NCBI RefSeq assembly: GCF_038958875.1
Contig: NZ_CP152407.1
Span: forward strand, 4,466,501-4,530,500
Reading direction: 5' to 3'
Source of the DNA: Acidovorax sp. FHTAMBA
GTDB lineage: Bacteria > Pseudomonadota > Gammaproteobacteria > Burkholderiales > Burkholderiaceae_C
DNA: 64,000 bases
The notes under the pieces were generated by a model. That model ran no database searches and was not told the DNA's origin. It saw nothing but the letters and a program-made list of their open reading frames with translations. The position numbers and the translations under genes were made by a program. This document shows positions 26,028 to 35,167 of this stretch, in pieces (position 1 is the first letter of the stretch; each line of letters begins with the position of its first letter).

Positions 26028-27209
26028 ATGACCACCACCAAGCCCTTTGACCTCGTCGTCCACGGCGCCACCGGCTTCACCGGTCGCCTGGTGGTCGAAT
26101 ACCTGCTGCAGCGCTACCCCGCCGGCAGCGGCCTGCGCTGGGCCATGGGCGGGCGCAACGCCGACAAGCTGGCCGCCGTGCGCGACGAGCTGGGCGCCCC
26201 GGCCGATACCCCGCTGGTCGTCACCGACACCAGCAATCCCGTCAGCCTGCAGGCACTGATGGACGCTACGCGCCTGGTGCTGACCACAGTGGGCCCCTAC
26301 CAGCTGTATGGCAATGACCTGGTGGCTGCCTGCGCCAAGGCCGGTGTGGACTATGTGGACCTGTGCGGTGAACCGGCGTGGATGCGCCAGATGATCGACG
26401 CGCATGAAGCCGCCGCCAAAGCCAGCGGCGCGCGCATCGTGTTCTCGTGCGGGTTCGACTCGATCCCGTTCGACATGGGCGTGTTCCTGCTGCAAAAGGA
26501 ATTCCGCCACCGCTTCGGCCACCCCGCCCCGCGCGTGCGCGGCCGGGTGCGCAAGATGAAGGGCACGTTCTCGGGCGGCACCGCCGCCAGCCTCAAAGCC
26601 ACCATGGCGGCCGCTGCCACCCAGCCCGGGGTGCTGGACCTGCTGAAAAACCCCTTCTCGCTCACCCCCGGGTTTGAAGGCCCGCGCCAACCCTCGGGCC
26701 ACAAGCCCATGGTGGATGAGGCATTAGGCGAAGGCATCTGGGTGGCTCCCTTCGTGATGGCCGCCATCAACACGCGCAACGTGCACCGCTCCAACTTCCT
26801 GCTGCAGCACGCCTACGGCGCTGACTTTGTGTACGACGAAATGCTGATCACCGGCCCCGGCGAAAAGGGTGAGGCGGTTGCCAACGCGGTGGCAGGCGAC
26901 AAATCGCTGGGCTCAGACAAAGGCCCCAAGCCCGGCGAAGGCCCTTCACGCGAGGAGCGCGAGAACGGGTGTTACGACGTGCTGTTTTTGGGCAGCGACG
27001 CCACAGGCAACACCTTGCGCGTGGGCGTGGCGGGCGACCGGGACCCGGGCTATGGCTCCACTTCCAAGATGATCACCGAGGCGGCGGTGTGCCTGTTGCA
27101 GGAGGCTACCGAAACCCCCGGCGGCATCTGGACCACGTCACCCGCCATGGGTGACAGGCTGATCGCACGGCTGCAGGCCAATGCGGGATTGACGTTCGCC
27201 GTGGAGTGA
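26028..27209 (+). CDS. saccharopine dehydrogenase-like / trans-acting enoyl reductase family oxidoreductase
   Basis: A 393-residue protein with an N-terminal Rossmann fold (DLVVHGATGFTGRLVVEYL, residues 8-26), which binds NAD(P). It has the SCGFDSIPFDMG and MKGTFSGGTAASL motifs of the family that includes mycobacterial trans-acting enoyl reductases. Substrate unknown; a lipid or polyketide acyl chain is possible. Start ATG 26028, with CGGAG about 12 bp upstream. It diverges from the YiaAB gene across 255 bp with no recognised site. Confidence 0.85.
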   Translation: MTTTKPFDLVVHGATGFTGRLVVEYLLQRYPAGSGLRWAMGGRNADKLAAVRDELGAPADTPLVVTDTSNPVSLQALMDATRLVLTTVGPYQLYGNDLVAACAKAGVDYVDLCGEPAWMRQMIDAHEAAAKASGARIVFSCGFDSIPFDMGVFLLQKEFRHRFGHPAPRVRGRVRKMKGTFSGGTAASLKATMAAAATQPGVLDLLKNPFSLTPGFEGPRQPSGHKPMVDEALGEGIWVAPFVMAAINTRNVHRSNFLLQHAYGADFVYDEMLITGPGEKGEAVANAVAGDKSLGSDKGPKPGEGPSREERENGCYDVLFLGSDATGNTLRVGVAGDRDPGYGSTSKMITEAAVCLLQEATETPGGIWTTSPAMGDRLIARLQANAGLTFAVE

Positions 27210-27277
27210 CAGCGTTTGAACGCCGTGCGCTGCATCGCAGGCACAAGCCCGGTATTGCGCTGGAACGCCCGTGCCCA

Positions 27278-27973
27278 TCATCCGCTGGGCCGGGCGCAAT
27301 GCCTTTGCTTACCGGCTGTCGCGTTTGCCCAGGGCGCGGCGCACGCTGGCGCCCTGGTGCGCATGGATGGCAATATGCCGGGCGCCTGCTTGAGCGGATT
27401 GCCGCGCAGCGCGGAGGGAACGAGGTCGGTGGGCGCAGGGGCCACTGGCGCCTGCGCCTTGCCATTGGGGGTGGGGGCCTTGTCCGAGGGTGCCTTGGCG
27501 CTGCGCGGCGTAGGGGCACCGGCAGTGCGTTTTGCGGCGCGGCTCGGCACAGCCGCCTTGGTGTCAGCTTGCGGCCTGGCGGGTTTTCCGGCCTCTGCGG
27601 CGGCGCCGCGGCTTTGAGGGGCCTTCCGGGCGCTTGCAGCGGCGACCGCTTCGCGCGCCTGCTTGGCCTCCAGCTGGGAAACTCGGGCCTCAAAGCGGTC
27701 CAGTAGCTCTTGGAGGATGTCTGCCTTGCGCTGCGTGCGCGCGTTGTCGGCGCCGACCGGTGACCGGCCCTGGGTGGTGGAGGCGGAACGCACCGACACC
27801 GTCTGGCGGCGGTAGAGATCGCGGTATTTGTCGCGCAGCGTCCGCGTGCGGGTGACCTTGCCGCGCAGGCGGGCCAGCGTCAGCGCCTTGATGGGCTCGG
27901 CGCGGCTTTGGTCAAACAGTTCCAGCTCGGCGGCGGTGAGAAGGGGGCGGGCCTGGGTAATGGTGGTTGCCAT
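27278..27973 (-). CDS. hypothetical basic protein with disordered tail
   Basis: A 231-residue protein. The first 90 residues are a charged helical region (LTAAELELFDQSRAEPIKAL...RDKYRDLYRRQTVSVR) that looks conserved. From about residue 105 it is a low-complexity Ala/Lys/Pro tail resembling histone-H1-like or DNA/PHA-binding tails. Start ATG 27973 (MATTITQARP), with GGAGACC upstream. Function not recognised; nucleic-acid binding is a guess from the basic charge. Confidence 0.6.
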   Translation of the reverse strand: MATTITQARPLLTAAELELFDQSRAEPIKALTLARLRGKVTRTRTLRDKYRDLYRRQTVSVRSASTTQGRSPVGADNARTQRKADILQELLDRFEARVSQLEAKQAREAVAAASARKAPQSRGAAAEAGKPARPQADTKAAVPSRAAKRTAGAPTPRSAKAPSDKAPTPNGKAQAPVAPAPTDLVPSALRGNPLKQAPGILPSMRTRAPACAAPWANATAGKQRHCARPSG

Positions 27974-28090
27974 GGTCGGTCTCCTTTGCATTGCGTGGGC
28001 AAAGAACTGACCGTAACCGCAGGGGGCCGTGCGGGTGTGGGACAGGGGGCCATCCTGCGGTCGGCCCCCTGTGCCGGCGGCATCACACCG

Positions 28091-30025
28091 TCATACCGTC
28101 AGCAAGGTCTGCACACGCTCGCGCAGCAGCGTGGGCTGCACCTCGCGCGGGGCCACGGGGTGCCCTACATTCAGGCCCACCCTGCTGAACATGCCGCGGC
28201 GGAAGGGCCGCACCATGGCACCGCCCTGCTCGATGCGGCTGAAGTATGAGCCCCACAAATTGGTGAGCGCCATGGGGATCACCGGGGCCTCGACGCCCTC
28301 TTCCCGCGCACGCTCGATGATCTTCATGATGCCGCCCTTGAACTCCTGCAACTGCCCGTCCTTGGTGATGCCGCCTTCGGGGAAGATGGCAAGCAGGTCC
28401 CCCTCGCGCAGCACCTGGGCCGCGCGGTCGAAAGCGGCTTCGTAGGTCTTGGGATCTTCCTTGTAGGGTGCAATCGGGATCGCCTTGGCCAGGCGGAACA
28501 GCCAGCCCAGCACCGGCACGCGGAAGATGCGGTGGTCCATCACGAAGTAGATGGGGCGCGGGCTGGCGGCCATGAGCAGCACGGCATCCACAAAACTCAC
28601 GTGGTTGCAGGCCAGGATGGCCGCGCCCTGTGCGGGCAGGTTTTCGTCGCCCTGCACCTTGAAGCGGTACACAAACCGCGACGACATCCAGGCCACAAAG
28701 CGCAGCAGGTACTCGGGCACCAGCATGAAGATGTAGAACGCCACCACCGCGTTGGCGATGCCGGTGAACAGAAATATCTGCGGCACCGTGAAACCCGCGC
28801 CCAGCAGGGCCCCGGCGATCAGCGAGCTGGCGATCATGAACAGCGCATTCAGAATGTTGTTGGCCGCGATGATGCGAGCGCGATGCGTGGGCTGGCTGCG
28901 CATCTGGATCAGCGCGTACATGGGCACGCTGTACAGGCCCGCAAAGAGGCTGAGCAGCAGCAGGTCCAGCATCACGCGCCAGTGCGTGCCCTGCGAAATG
29001 AAGGCAGCCAGGCCCATGATGTCGGACGCTGGAAGGCTGCGCGACGCGAAGTACAGGTCGATGGAGAACACGCTCATGCCGATGGCGCCCAGCGGCACCA
29101 GGCCGATCTCGACATGGCGGCGCGACAGCACCTCGCACAGCAGCGAGCCAATGCCAATACCCACCGAGAACACCACCAGCAGCAGCGATGCCACCTGCTC
29201 GTTGCCATGCAATACCTCCTTGGCCAGGCTGGGAAACTGGCTCAGGAACACCGCGCCAAAGAACCACATCCAGCTGATGCCCAGCAGCGAGCGGAACACC
29301 ACTATGTTTTCATGCGCCAGCTTCAGGTTGCGCCAGGTCTCGGTGAAGGGGTTCCAGTTGATGGTGAGGCCGGGGTCGGTGGCGGGCACTGACGGGATGA
29401 ACTGCGCCACCGCGCGCCCGGCCAGCGCCGCCAGCACACAGGCCACCGCCACCGTGGTGTGGCCAATACCCGGAATGGCCACCAGCAGCCCCCCCGCCAC
29501 ATTGCCCAGCAGGATGGCCACGAAGGTCCCCATCTCGACCATGCCGTTGCCGCCCGTGAGCTCGCGCTCGGTGAGCACCTGGGGCATGTAGGCGAACTTG
29601 ACGGGGCCGAACAGCGTGGAATGCACGCCCATCAGGAAGGTGCACAGCAGCAGGATGGGCACGTTGTCCGTCATGAAGCCAAAGGCCGCCACCAGCATGA
29701 TGGCGATCTCCATGTTCTTCACGAAGCGGATCATCTTCGTCTTGTCGTACTTGTCAGTCAGCTGGCCGGAGGTGGCCGAGAACAGCAAAAACGGCAGGAT
29801 GAACAGCGCACCAATCACCAGCCCCGCCATGGCGGGCGGCAGCCAGTCCACGCTGAGCTGGTAGGTCACCATCACGGTGAAGGCGAACTTGAACAGGTTG
29901 TCGTTGGCCGCGCCGGAAAACTGTGTCCAGAAGAAGGGCGCAAAGCGCCGCTGGCGCAGCAGGGCAAACTGGTTCGGGTCCTCATGCGCGGGTGCAGCGC
30001 TGTGTGAGGATGTCTCGGGGTGCAT
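28091..30025 (-). CDS. fused MFS lysophospholipid transporter (LplT-like) and PlsC-type acyltransferase
   Basis: A 644-residue protein. Residues 1-430 form an MFS transporter with about twelve helices (QFSGAANDNLFKFAF near the start). From about 440 a 1-acylglycerol-phosphate acyltransferase domain follows, with the catalytic NHVSFVD (HX4D) motif and FPEGGITKDG. In E. coli the transporter LplT and acyltransferase Aas are separate but adjacent and together re-acylate lysophospholipids at the inner membrane. Here both activities appear joined; an AMP-ligase domain like that of Aas is absent. Start ATG 30025. Confidence 0.85.
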   Translation of the reverse strand: MHPETSSHSAAPAHEDPNQFALLRQRRFAPFFWTQFSGAANDNLFKFAFTVMVTYQLSVDWLPPAMAGLVIGALFILPFLLFSATSGQLTDKYDKTKMIRFVKNMEIAIMLVAAFGFMTDNVPILLLCTFLMGVHSTLFGPVKFAYMPQVLTERELTGGNGMVEMGTFVAILLGNVAGGLLVAIPGIGHTTVAVACVLAALAGRAVAQFIPSVPATDPGLTINWNPFTETWRNLKLAHENIVVFRSLLGISWMWFFGAVFLSQFPSLAKEVLHGNEQVASLLLVVFSVGIGIGSLLCEVLSRRHVEIGLVPLGAIGMSVFSIDLYFASRSLPASDIMGLAAFISQGTHWRVMLDLLLLSLFAGLYSVPMYALIQMRSQPTHRARIIAANNILNALFMIASSLIAGALLGAGFTVPQIFLFTGIANAVVAFYIFMLVPEYLLRFVAWMSSRFVYRFKVQGDENLPAQGAAILACNHVSFVDAVLLMAASPRPIYFVMDHRIFRVPVLGWLFRLAKAIPIAPYKEDPKTYEAAFDRAAQVLREGDLLAIFPEGGITKDGQLQEFKGGIMKIIERAREEGVEAPVIPMALTNLWGSYFSRIEQGGAMVRPFRRGMFSRVGLNVGHPVAPREVQPTLLRERVQTLLTV

Positions 30026-30205
30026 GCTTTTCTCCTCGTTTCCGATGGGTTGGCGTGTTGGACTTTTCCGTGCCCGCACTTCAGGCGTTGGGTGCGCACG
30101 ATTCGCAGATGTCACCCACGGCGTGGGCGCCATTCTGCCCGCGCAGTGTGTTCAGCAGCTCTTTGCCACGCCTCAGAAAGTCGCTCGCAGGGCCACCCAA
30201 GCCAC

Positions 30206-30232
30206 CCTTGGTATTGATAATTGATACCAAGG
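30206..30232. promoter_or_regulatory. inverted-repeat operator of the XRE regulator
   Basis: Perfect 9-bp arms CCTTGGTAT / ATACCAAGG around TGATAATTG. The right arm reaches into the ribosome binding site (AAGGAG, 30229-30234) of the XRE gene. This suits autoregulation by a dimer, or an mRNA hairpin masking the site. Confidence 0.6.
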
Positions 30233-30243
30233 AGTGAAAACCC

Positions 30244-30975
30244 GTGAGCACAACCGCAGACCTCGTGAACGCCCTGAAGAAAGAACTCAAGACCGCGCAG
30301 ATGACCTACGCCGACCTGGCGCAGGCGCTGGGCATGGCCGAGTCCAGCGTCAAGCGCATGCTGGCCCGGGGCGACATGCCACTGTCGCGCATCGACGCCA
30401 TCTGCCGCGCGCTGGCGCTGGACTTTGCCGACCTGGCGCGGCGCGTGGCCGACGAGCAGCCTTTGCTCAAAGAGCTGACGCAGGAGCAGGAAAAGGCTGT
30501 GGTGGGCGACAAGAAACTGCTGCTGATGGCGATCTGCGTGCTCAGCCAGTGGACGCTGGAGCAGGTGACCGCCGCCTACCGCCTGACCGAGGCCGAGGGC
30601 ATCAAGTACCTCGCGCAGCTCGACCGCATCGGCATCATTGAGCTGCGGCCGCTCAACCGCTACCGCCTCAAGCTGGCCAAGACCTTCCGCTGGCGCCCGC
30701 ACGGCCCGGTGATGAACTACTTTCGCGAGCATGCCCTGCTCGACTACTTTGCAGGCGGCTTTGACGGCTCGGGCGAAGGCGTGTTGCTGGTGCACGGCAA
30801 CATCAGCCGCAGCCTGGCCCCCGCCTTCATGGAGCGCATGCAGCGCGTGGCCCAGGACTTTGCCCAGCAGCATCTGGCCGACCAGAAGCTGCCCGACCGC
30901 GAGCGCGAGGGCTACACCTTGCTTCTGGCGATGCGCAGCTGGGAGTTCGAGGCGTTTGCGACGATGAGAAGGTGA
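30244..30975 (+). CDS. XRE-family transcriptional regulator with C-terminal domain
   Basis: A 243-residue protein with an N-terminal lambda-repressor-type helix-turn-helix (residues 8-65; YADLAQALGMAESSVKRML). The longer C-terminal region resembles a winged-helix/effector part (QWTLEQVTAAYRLTEAEG...). GTG start at 30244, 9 bp after AAGGAG. The preceding palindrome suggests self-repression. It diverges from the transporter-acyltransferase gene and may regulate it (inference). Confidence 0.85.
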   Translation: MSTTADLVNALKKELKTAQMTYADLAQALGMAESSVKRMLARGDMPLSRIDAICRALALDFADLARRVADEQPLLKELTQEQEKAVVGDKKLLLMAICVLSQWTLEQVTAAYRLTEAEGIKYLAQLDRIGIIELRPLNRYRLKLAKTFRWRPHGPVMNYFREHALLDYFAGGFDGSGEGVLLVHGNISRSLAPAFMERMQRVAQDFAQQHLADQKLPDREREGYTLLLAMRSWEFEAFATMRR

Positions 30976-31048
30976 CCCTCCTTCTTTCTGAACGCCTTCG
31001 TGGCGGGTGCAGCCCGGCACTCGCCAGACGAAAGACGCCGCCATCACT

Positions 31049-31097
31049 ACATTTTTAATAGCTGGTAGCGCTTTACCAATAAGCGCTAGATGCCAAA
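31049..31097 (+). repeat. dispersed palindromic repeat
   Basis: CATTTTTAATAGCTGGTAGCGCTTTACCAATAAGCGCTAGATGCCAAAAA, a well-preserved copy. It lies in the gap between the XRE gene and the TetR gene. Confidence 0.85.
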
Positions 31098-31182
31098 AAC
31101 ACCAAAAAATCCGCACTCACAACTGACTCCAAAACGGTTTCTGGTTTCACGCACGCTTGACGCTACAAACAGAAAACACTAT

Positions 31183-31214
31183 TCTTTAAATACAAATTTT
31201 TGTTTATTTAAAGA
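31183..31214. promoter_or_regulatory. palindromic operator of the TetR gene
   Basis: Perfect 10-bp arms TCTTTAAATA / TATTTAAAGA with a 12-bp AT-rich spacer, ending 7 bp before the ATG of the TetR gene. The placement suits autorepression by blocking the promoter or early transcription. Confidence 0.6.
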
Positions 31215-31221
31215 CAGTCAA

Positions 31222-32121
31222 ATGAAAACCACCCGCCAGCAACAAGACGCCACGCGCCGCCAGATCGTGGCCAGCGCGGTGGACCTCATGACCCGCCAGG
31301 GCTTTGACGGCACGACGATGAAAGACATCGCCCGTGCAGCAGGCATTGGCGACGCCACGATCTACAAATACTTCCCCACCAAGGACCGCATCGTGCTGGG
31401 CTACCTGGACGATGTGGCGCACCAGGCGCTGGCCGAAACCCTGCAGACGCCCGGCTTTGCGGGCTACCTGCTGCAAGAGAAGCTGCAGCGCCTGACCGAC
31501 GCCGTGCTGGAGCGCCTGCTGGCCGACCGCGAATTTGTGGCCCAGGTGCGCAGTCTGGCGCGGCGCTCGCCGCTGTCGATGTTGGCCGAGCCCCTGGCAG
31601 CGCGCCAAAGCCTGCGCGAGGCGGTGGCCAGCTTTCTGGAGGCCGCAGAGGCCAGCGGCGAAATCGAGCCCTGCGACTTCAAGGGCATGGCGGGCGGGCT
31701 GTACACGGATTACCTGGCCGGTGTGGTGGCGTACTGGCTGGCCGACACCTCCGACGAATTTGCCGACACCACCCAGCTGGTGGACCTGTCGCTGGGGGTG
31801 CTGGTGCAGGCGCTGCGCGGCGGGCTGGTCAACCGCGTGCTGGAGCTGGGCGGCTTTGTGCTGCGCAGCCAGATGGCGCGCATGGTGCAGCACGGCAGCG
31901 GCGTGATGGGCATGCTGCAACTGGCAAAGCAGGCCATGGCCAGCGCCCCGCCCGGGCCCGCCCACCCCCCCGCCGCGGCCGGCGCAGCGGCCCCGCCGCC
32001 CTCGCCCTCCCGCTCCCCCCGTAGGCCGCGCAAGCCCCGTGCCACCACCGCGGCGCCCACCCCGGCCCCCACTCAAACACCCGCCCCACCCACCGCCCCC
32101 CGCAGGAGGAAAGCCGCATGA
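31222..32121 (+). CDS. TetR-family regulator with long basic Pro/Ala tail
   Basis: A 299-residue regulator. The N-terminal helix-turn-helix (FDGTTMKDIARAAGIGDATI, about residues 28-47) is followed by a ligand-binding helical region to about 235. Beyond this is a 55-residue low-complexity tail of Pro, Ala, Ser, Thr, Arg and Lys, unusual for a family that is normally about 200 residues. Start ATG 31222, next to the palindromic operator. Its stop overlaps the next gene (ATGA), so it heads an operon with the DUF2867 and ABC1-kinase genes. Confidence 0.88.
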   Translation: MKTTRQQQDATRRQIVASAVDLMTRQGFDGTTMKDIARAAGIGDATIYKYFPTKDRIVLGYLDDVAHQALAETLQTPGFAGYLLQEKLQRLTDAVLERLLADREFVAQVRSLARRSPLSMLAEPLAARQSLREAVASFLEAAEASGEIEPCDFKGMAGGLYTDYLAGVVAYWLADTSDEFADTTQLVDLSLGVLVQALRGGLVNRVLELGGFVLRSQMARMVQHGSGVMGMLQLAKQAMASAPPGPAHPPAAAGAAAPPPSPSRSPRRPRKPRATTAAPTPAPTQTPAPPTAPRRRKAA

Positions 32122-32684
32122 CCACCACCCACCCCGTACGCGTGGTGCAAGTGCCGGCGGGCACCGCCATCCACGCCACCTTGCCCGGTGCGCATTTTTT
32201 TGATGCCTATGCGGTGGCCGATCCGCACCCCGCCACCAGCGCGCTGCACACCTGGCTGGACGTGCTGGCCCGCACACCACGTTGGACGGAGCACCTGCTG
32301 GCGGTGCGCAACAGGCTGGTGCGGCTGGTAGGGCTCAAGGGCGTGGGGCAGCTGCAGGACATGCATCGCCCGGCCAGCGGAGGCGCGCCATCCGATGCGC
32401 GCAGCTACCGCGTGGGTGACCGGGTGGGTATCTTCGTGATCCGCCACCTGAGCGATGCCGAAGTGGTCATGGGGCAGGACGACCGGCATCTTGATGTGCA
32501 GGTGTCCCTGACCAAGCACCCGGCCCCGCCCGGCGGCACTGCGAGCGTGGTCCTCAGCACGGTGGTGCACATCCACAACACACTGGGCCACGCGTACATG
32601 GCAGTCATCACGCCATTTCATCGGCTGATCGTTCGCAGCATGCTGCAGCGCCTGGCCGCCGCGCCCCGCCATGGCCAGCGCTGA
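32118..32684 (+). CDS. DUF2867 family protein
   Basis: A 188-residue soluble protein resembling DUF2867 (GAHFFDAYAV near residue 24, VGDRVGIFVIRHLSDAEVVMG in the middle, and a C-terminal H-x-YM-x-VI-P-H segment). Function unknown. The start overlaps the TetR stop by 4 bp, and its own 3' end overlaps the kinase-like gene by 14 bp. The three are therefore surely co-translated. Confidence 0.75.
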   Translation: MTTTHPVRVVQVPAGTAIHATLPGAHFFDAYAVADPHPATSALHTWLDVLARTPRWTEHLLAVRNRLVRLVGLKGVGQLQDMHRPASGGAPSDARSYRVGDRVGIFVIRHLSDAEVVMGQDDRHLDVQVSLTKHPAPPGGTASVVLSTVVHIHNTLGHAYMAVITPFHRLIVRSMLQRLAAAPRHGQR

Positions 32685-34023
32685 GCCGCCGCGCACCAGC
32701 CGCATCGCCCGCGGTGCCATCACGGGCCTGGCCGCCGCCCGCATCGGCGTGGCCCAGCTGGGGCACCGCGCCCGCACACCATCGGCCCAGGCGCAGGCCG
32801 ACCACGAAGCTGCCCTCGGTCGCATCCTCTTTGGCGCACTAGGCCAGCTGCGGGGTTCGGCGCTCAAAGTGTCGCAGCTGCTCAGCATGCACCCGGGCCT
32901 GCTGCCCGGCGGCGTTCGGCAAGAACTCGCACGTGCCCACCACCAGGCCCCGCCGCTCAACCGCGCGCTGGTGGGCCGCGTGTTCCGCCAGGCGTTCGGG
33001 CAGGAGCCTGAGGCGCTGTTTGACCACTTCGAGCCCACCGCCTTTGCCGCTGCCAGCCTGGGGCAGGTGCACCGCGCGCAGCTTGCGGGGCATGGCACCG
33101 TCGCCGTGAAAGTGCAATACCCCGGCATCGCCGCCACCATCACGAGCGACATGCAGCTCATGCGCACCGCCCTGCGCGCACTGGCGCACACCGGCATGCC
33201 CATGCCCGCAGACGCCGTGGTGGCCAGCGTCATGGACGAGATCGAGGCCACGCTGCTGCGCGAGGTGGACTACCTGCAGGAGGCCGAACAACTGCAGTGG
33301 TTTGCCCGGCACGCCGCGCGGCCGGGCGTGGTGCTGGCCGAGCCCATCCTTTCGCACACCCGGGCGCAGGTGCTCACGCAGCAGTTTTTGCCGGGCCAAC
33401 CCCTGGTCGCCTGGCTGGCGACGCAGCCCGCGCAGGCCGAGCGCGACCGGGCCGGGCAGCACCTGTGGGACTGGTTCATGCACTGCATTTTTGTGCTGGG
33501 CCGGGTGCATGCCGACCCGCACCCCGGCAACTTCCTGTTCGCACCAGACGGCACGGTGGGCGTGCTGGACTTTGGCTGCACGCGCGAACTGTCGGCACAC
33601 TTTCGCACCCAGGTGGCCAAAGCGTGGTCAGCGCTGCTGCGCGCCCCCACCGACCCGCAACGCGATGCGCTGGTGCTGCAGGCCTACCAGGCGCTGGGCC
33701 TCGTGAAAGCCGACCTCGCCCTGCAAACCTACACCGCCGAACTTGCCCCCGCACTGGCCGACATGCAGGCCTGGCAGATCGAGCCCTTCACCCGGCCCGT
33801 TTTCGACTTCGGCGCCAAGACGCCGCCCCCCATCACGCCCGCACGGCACCAGCGCGCACTGGGGCAGCACCTGTTGCAGGTGCCGGGCGAGATGCCCTCG
33901 TTCGAGCGCATGTGGATGGGCCTCATGCACCTGCTCACCGGCCTGGGCGCCCGGGTGCACACCCGCCGCGCAGGCTTTCTGGCAGTGGATGGCGACGAAG
34001 CCGCTACCAGACCGGTCGTCTGA
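32671..34023 (+). CDS. ABC1/UbiB (AarF/ADCK) atypical kinase family protein
   Basis: A 450-residue member of the ABC1 atypical kinase family, relatives of which support ubiquinone synthesis. Seen: the Ala-rich loop AAASLGQVHRA, VAVKVQYPGI with the ATP-site Lys, the catalytic ADPHPGNF and the metal-binding DFG (LDFGCTRE). The family KxGQ motif reads KVSQ here (in ALKVSQLLSMHPGLLP), a Gly-to-Ser change. It overlaps the DUF2867 gene. In this operon context a lipid or quinone role under TetR control is likely (inference). It is probably not the main UbiB. Confidence 0.85.
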   Translation: MASAEPPRTSRIARGAITGLAAARIGVAQLGHRARTPSAQAQADHEAALGRILFGALGQLRGSALKVSQLLSMHPGLLPGGVRQELARAHHQAPPLNRALVGRVFRQAFGQEPEALFDHFEPTAFAAASLGQVHRAQLAGHGTVAVKVQYPGIAATITSDMQLMRTALRALAHTGMPMPADAVVASVMDEIEATLLREVDYLQEAEQLQWFARHAARPGVVLAEPILSHTRAQVLTQQFLPGQPLVAWLATQPAQAERDRAGQHLWDWFMHCIFVLGRVHADPHPGNFLFAPDGTVGVLDFGCTRELSAHFRTQVAKAWSALLRAPTDPQRDALVLQAYQALGLVKADLALQTYTAELAPALADMQAWQIEPFTRPVFDFGAKTPPPITPARHQRALGQHLLQVPGEMPSFERMWMGLMHLLTGLGARVHTRRAGFLAVDGDEAATRPVV

Positions 34024-34048
34024 ATCCTTCACAAAAAGGAACCCCTGC

Positions 34049-34429
34049 ATGAACATGCTGTTGATGATGGCGGCCGGGGGCCTGGCCCTGGTGGGCGTGG
34101 TGCACTCGGTGCTGGGCGAGGTCATGGTGTTTCGCACGCTGCGCACACGGAGCATGGTGCCCACGGCCGGGCACCCCGTGCTGCGGGAATGGCAGGTGCG
34201 CATTCTCTGGGCCACATGGCATCTGGCCTCCATCCTGGGCTGGGCCCTGAGTGCCCTGCTGTGGCGCCTGGCCAACGCACCTGCCGATGCAGATCTGCGC
34301 ACGTGGCTGGCCCAGGTTGCCGTGGTCGCGCTGCTGGCCAGCGCGTTGCTGGTGCTCGGCGCCACGCGCGGCCGGCACCCGGCCTGGGCCGCGCTGCTCG
34401 CCATTGCCGCGCTGGTGGCGTGGCATTGA
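34049..34429 (+). CDS. hypothetical four-helix membrane protein
   Basis: A 126-residue protein with four hydrophobic segments (about 3-22, 48-72, 83-102, 106-125). The sequence between them is Arg-rich. The first helix includes a His-Ser (VVHSVLGE). ATG 34049 has AAAAGGA upstream. It is 25 bp after the ABC1-kinase gene and probably belongs to the same operon. Not recognised. Confidence 0.65.
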   Translation: MNMLLMMAAGGLALVGVVHSVLGEVMVFRTLRTRSMVPTAGHPVLREWQVRILWATWHLASILGWALSALLWRLANAPADADLRTWLAQVAVVALLASALLVLGATRGRHPAWAALLAIAALVAWH

Positions 34430-34562
34430 GGGGCCAGGGCAACCGGCTCGCGCAGAGAAACACAACTTCACAAGACTTCGCAATCTGCCTACAGCGGCTT
34501 GACGATGGGCCTGCACGATGAAGTCTCCGGTTCCGCAGGGAGCCTTTCTCAAGGAGATCATC

Positions 34563-35057
34563 ATGGCCCGCAACGCAATCGCCGCCCTTTCCATCGCACT
34601 GCTCTCGCTGGGTGCCGCAGGGGTGGCGCAGGCACAGACCAGCGCCACCGTTGTCATCCAGTCGGGACAAGCCCGCCACTACCAGAGCCCGGCGCCTGTG
34701 GTGGTGCAGCATGCGCCTCCGCCCGCACGCTACGAAGTCATGCCGCGCCCCCGCCGCAATATGGTGTGGGTGCCTGGCCACTGGGAATGGCGCGGCCACC
34801 GCCATGTCTGGAACCAGGGCCACTGGATCAAGGCGCGGCCCGGCTACCACTACCGTGAGGCCCGCTGGGTCGAGCACGGTGGCCGCTGGGAGCTGCGCCC
34901 CAGCCGCTGGGATCGCGATGGTGATGGCGTCCCGAACCGCTATGACCGCGACCACCGCGACCGGGACCGTGATGGCATGGCCCACCGCGGCGATCGCGAC
35001 CGTGACGGCGTGCCCAACCGCCACGACCGCCGCCCGGACAACCCCTACCGCCAGTGA
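34563..35057 (+). CDS. exported protein with WxxGxW-type repeats and Asp-rich repeat tail
   Basis: A 164-residue exported protein. The signal peptide ends GVAQAQ (about residue 24). The middle has repeated WVPGHWEWRGHRHVWNQGHW units, as in YXWXGXW-repeat proteins. The C-terminal 50 residues repeat DRDGDGVPNRYDRD-like units, resembling thrombospondin type 3 calcium-binding repeats but richer in Arg. It may bind calcium or act at the cell surface (inference). ATG 34563, with AAGGAG 8-13 bp upstream. Function unknown. Confidence 0.75.
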   Translation: MARNAIAALSIALLSLGAAGVAQAQTSATVVIQSGQARHYQSPAPVVVQHAPPPARYEVMPRPRRNMVWVPGHWEWRGHRHVWNQGHWIKARPGYHYREARWVEHGGRWELRPSRWDRDGDGVPNRYDRDHRDRDRDGMAHRGDRDRDGVPNRHDRRPDNPYRQ

Positions 35058-35167
35058 GCACGCTTGAACCACCACCGCGCCAACGCACCACCCGGCCCCC
35101 GGGTGCGTGGGGGCGGGTCGTCGCCTGCATCAGCAACGATTGCGGTGCATTAGCGCGGCAAGGCGGG

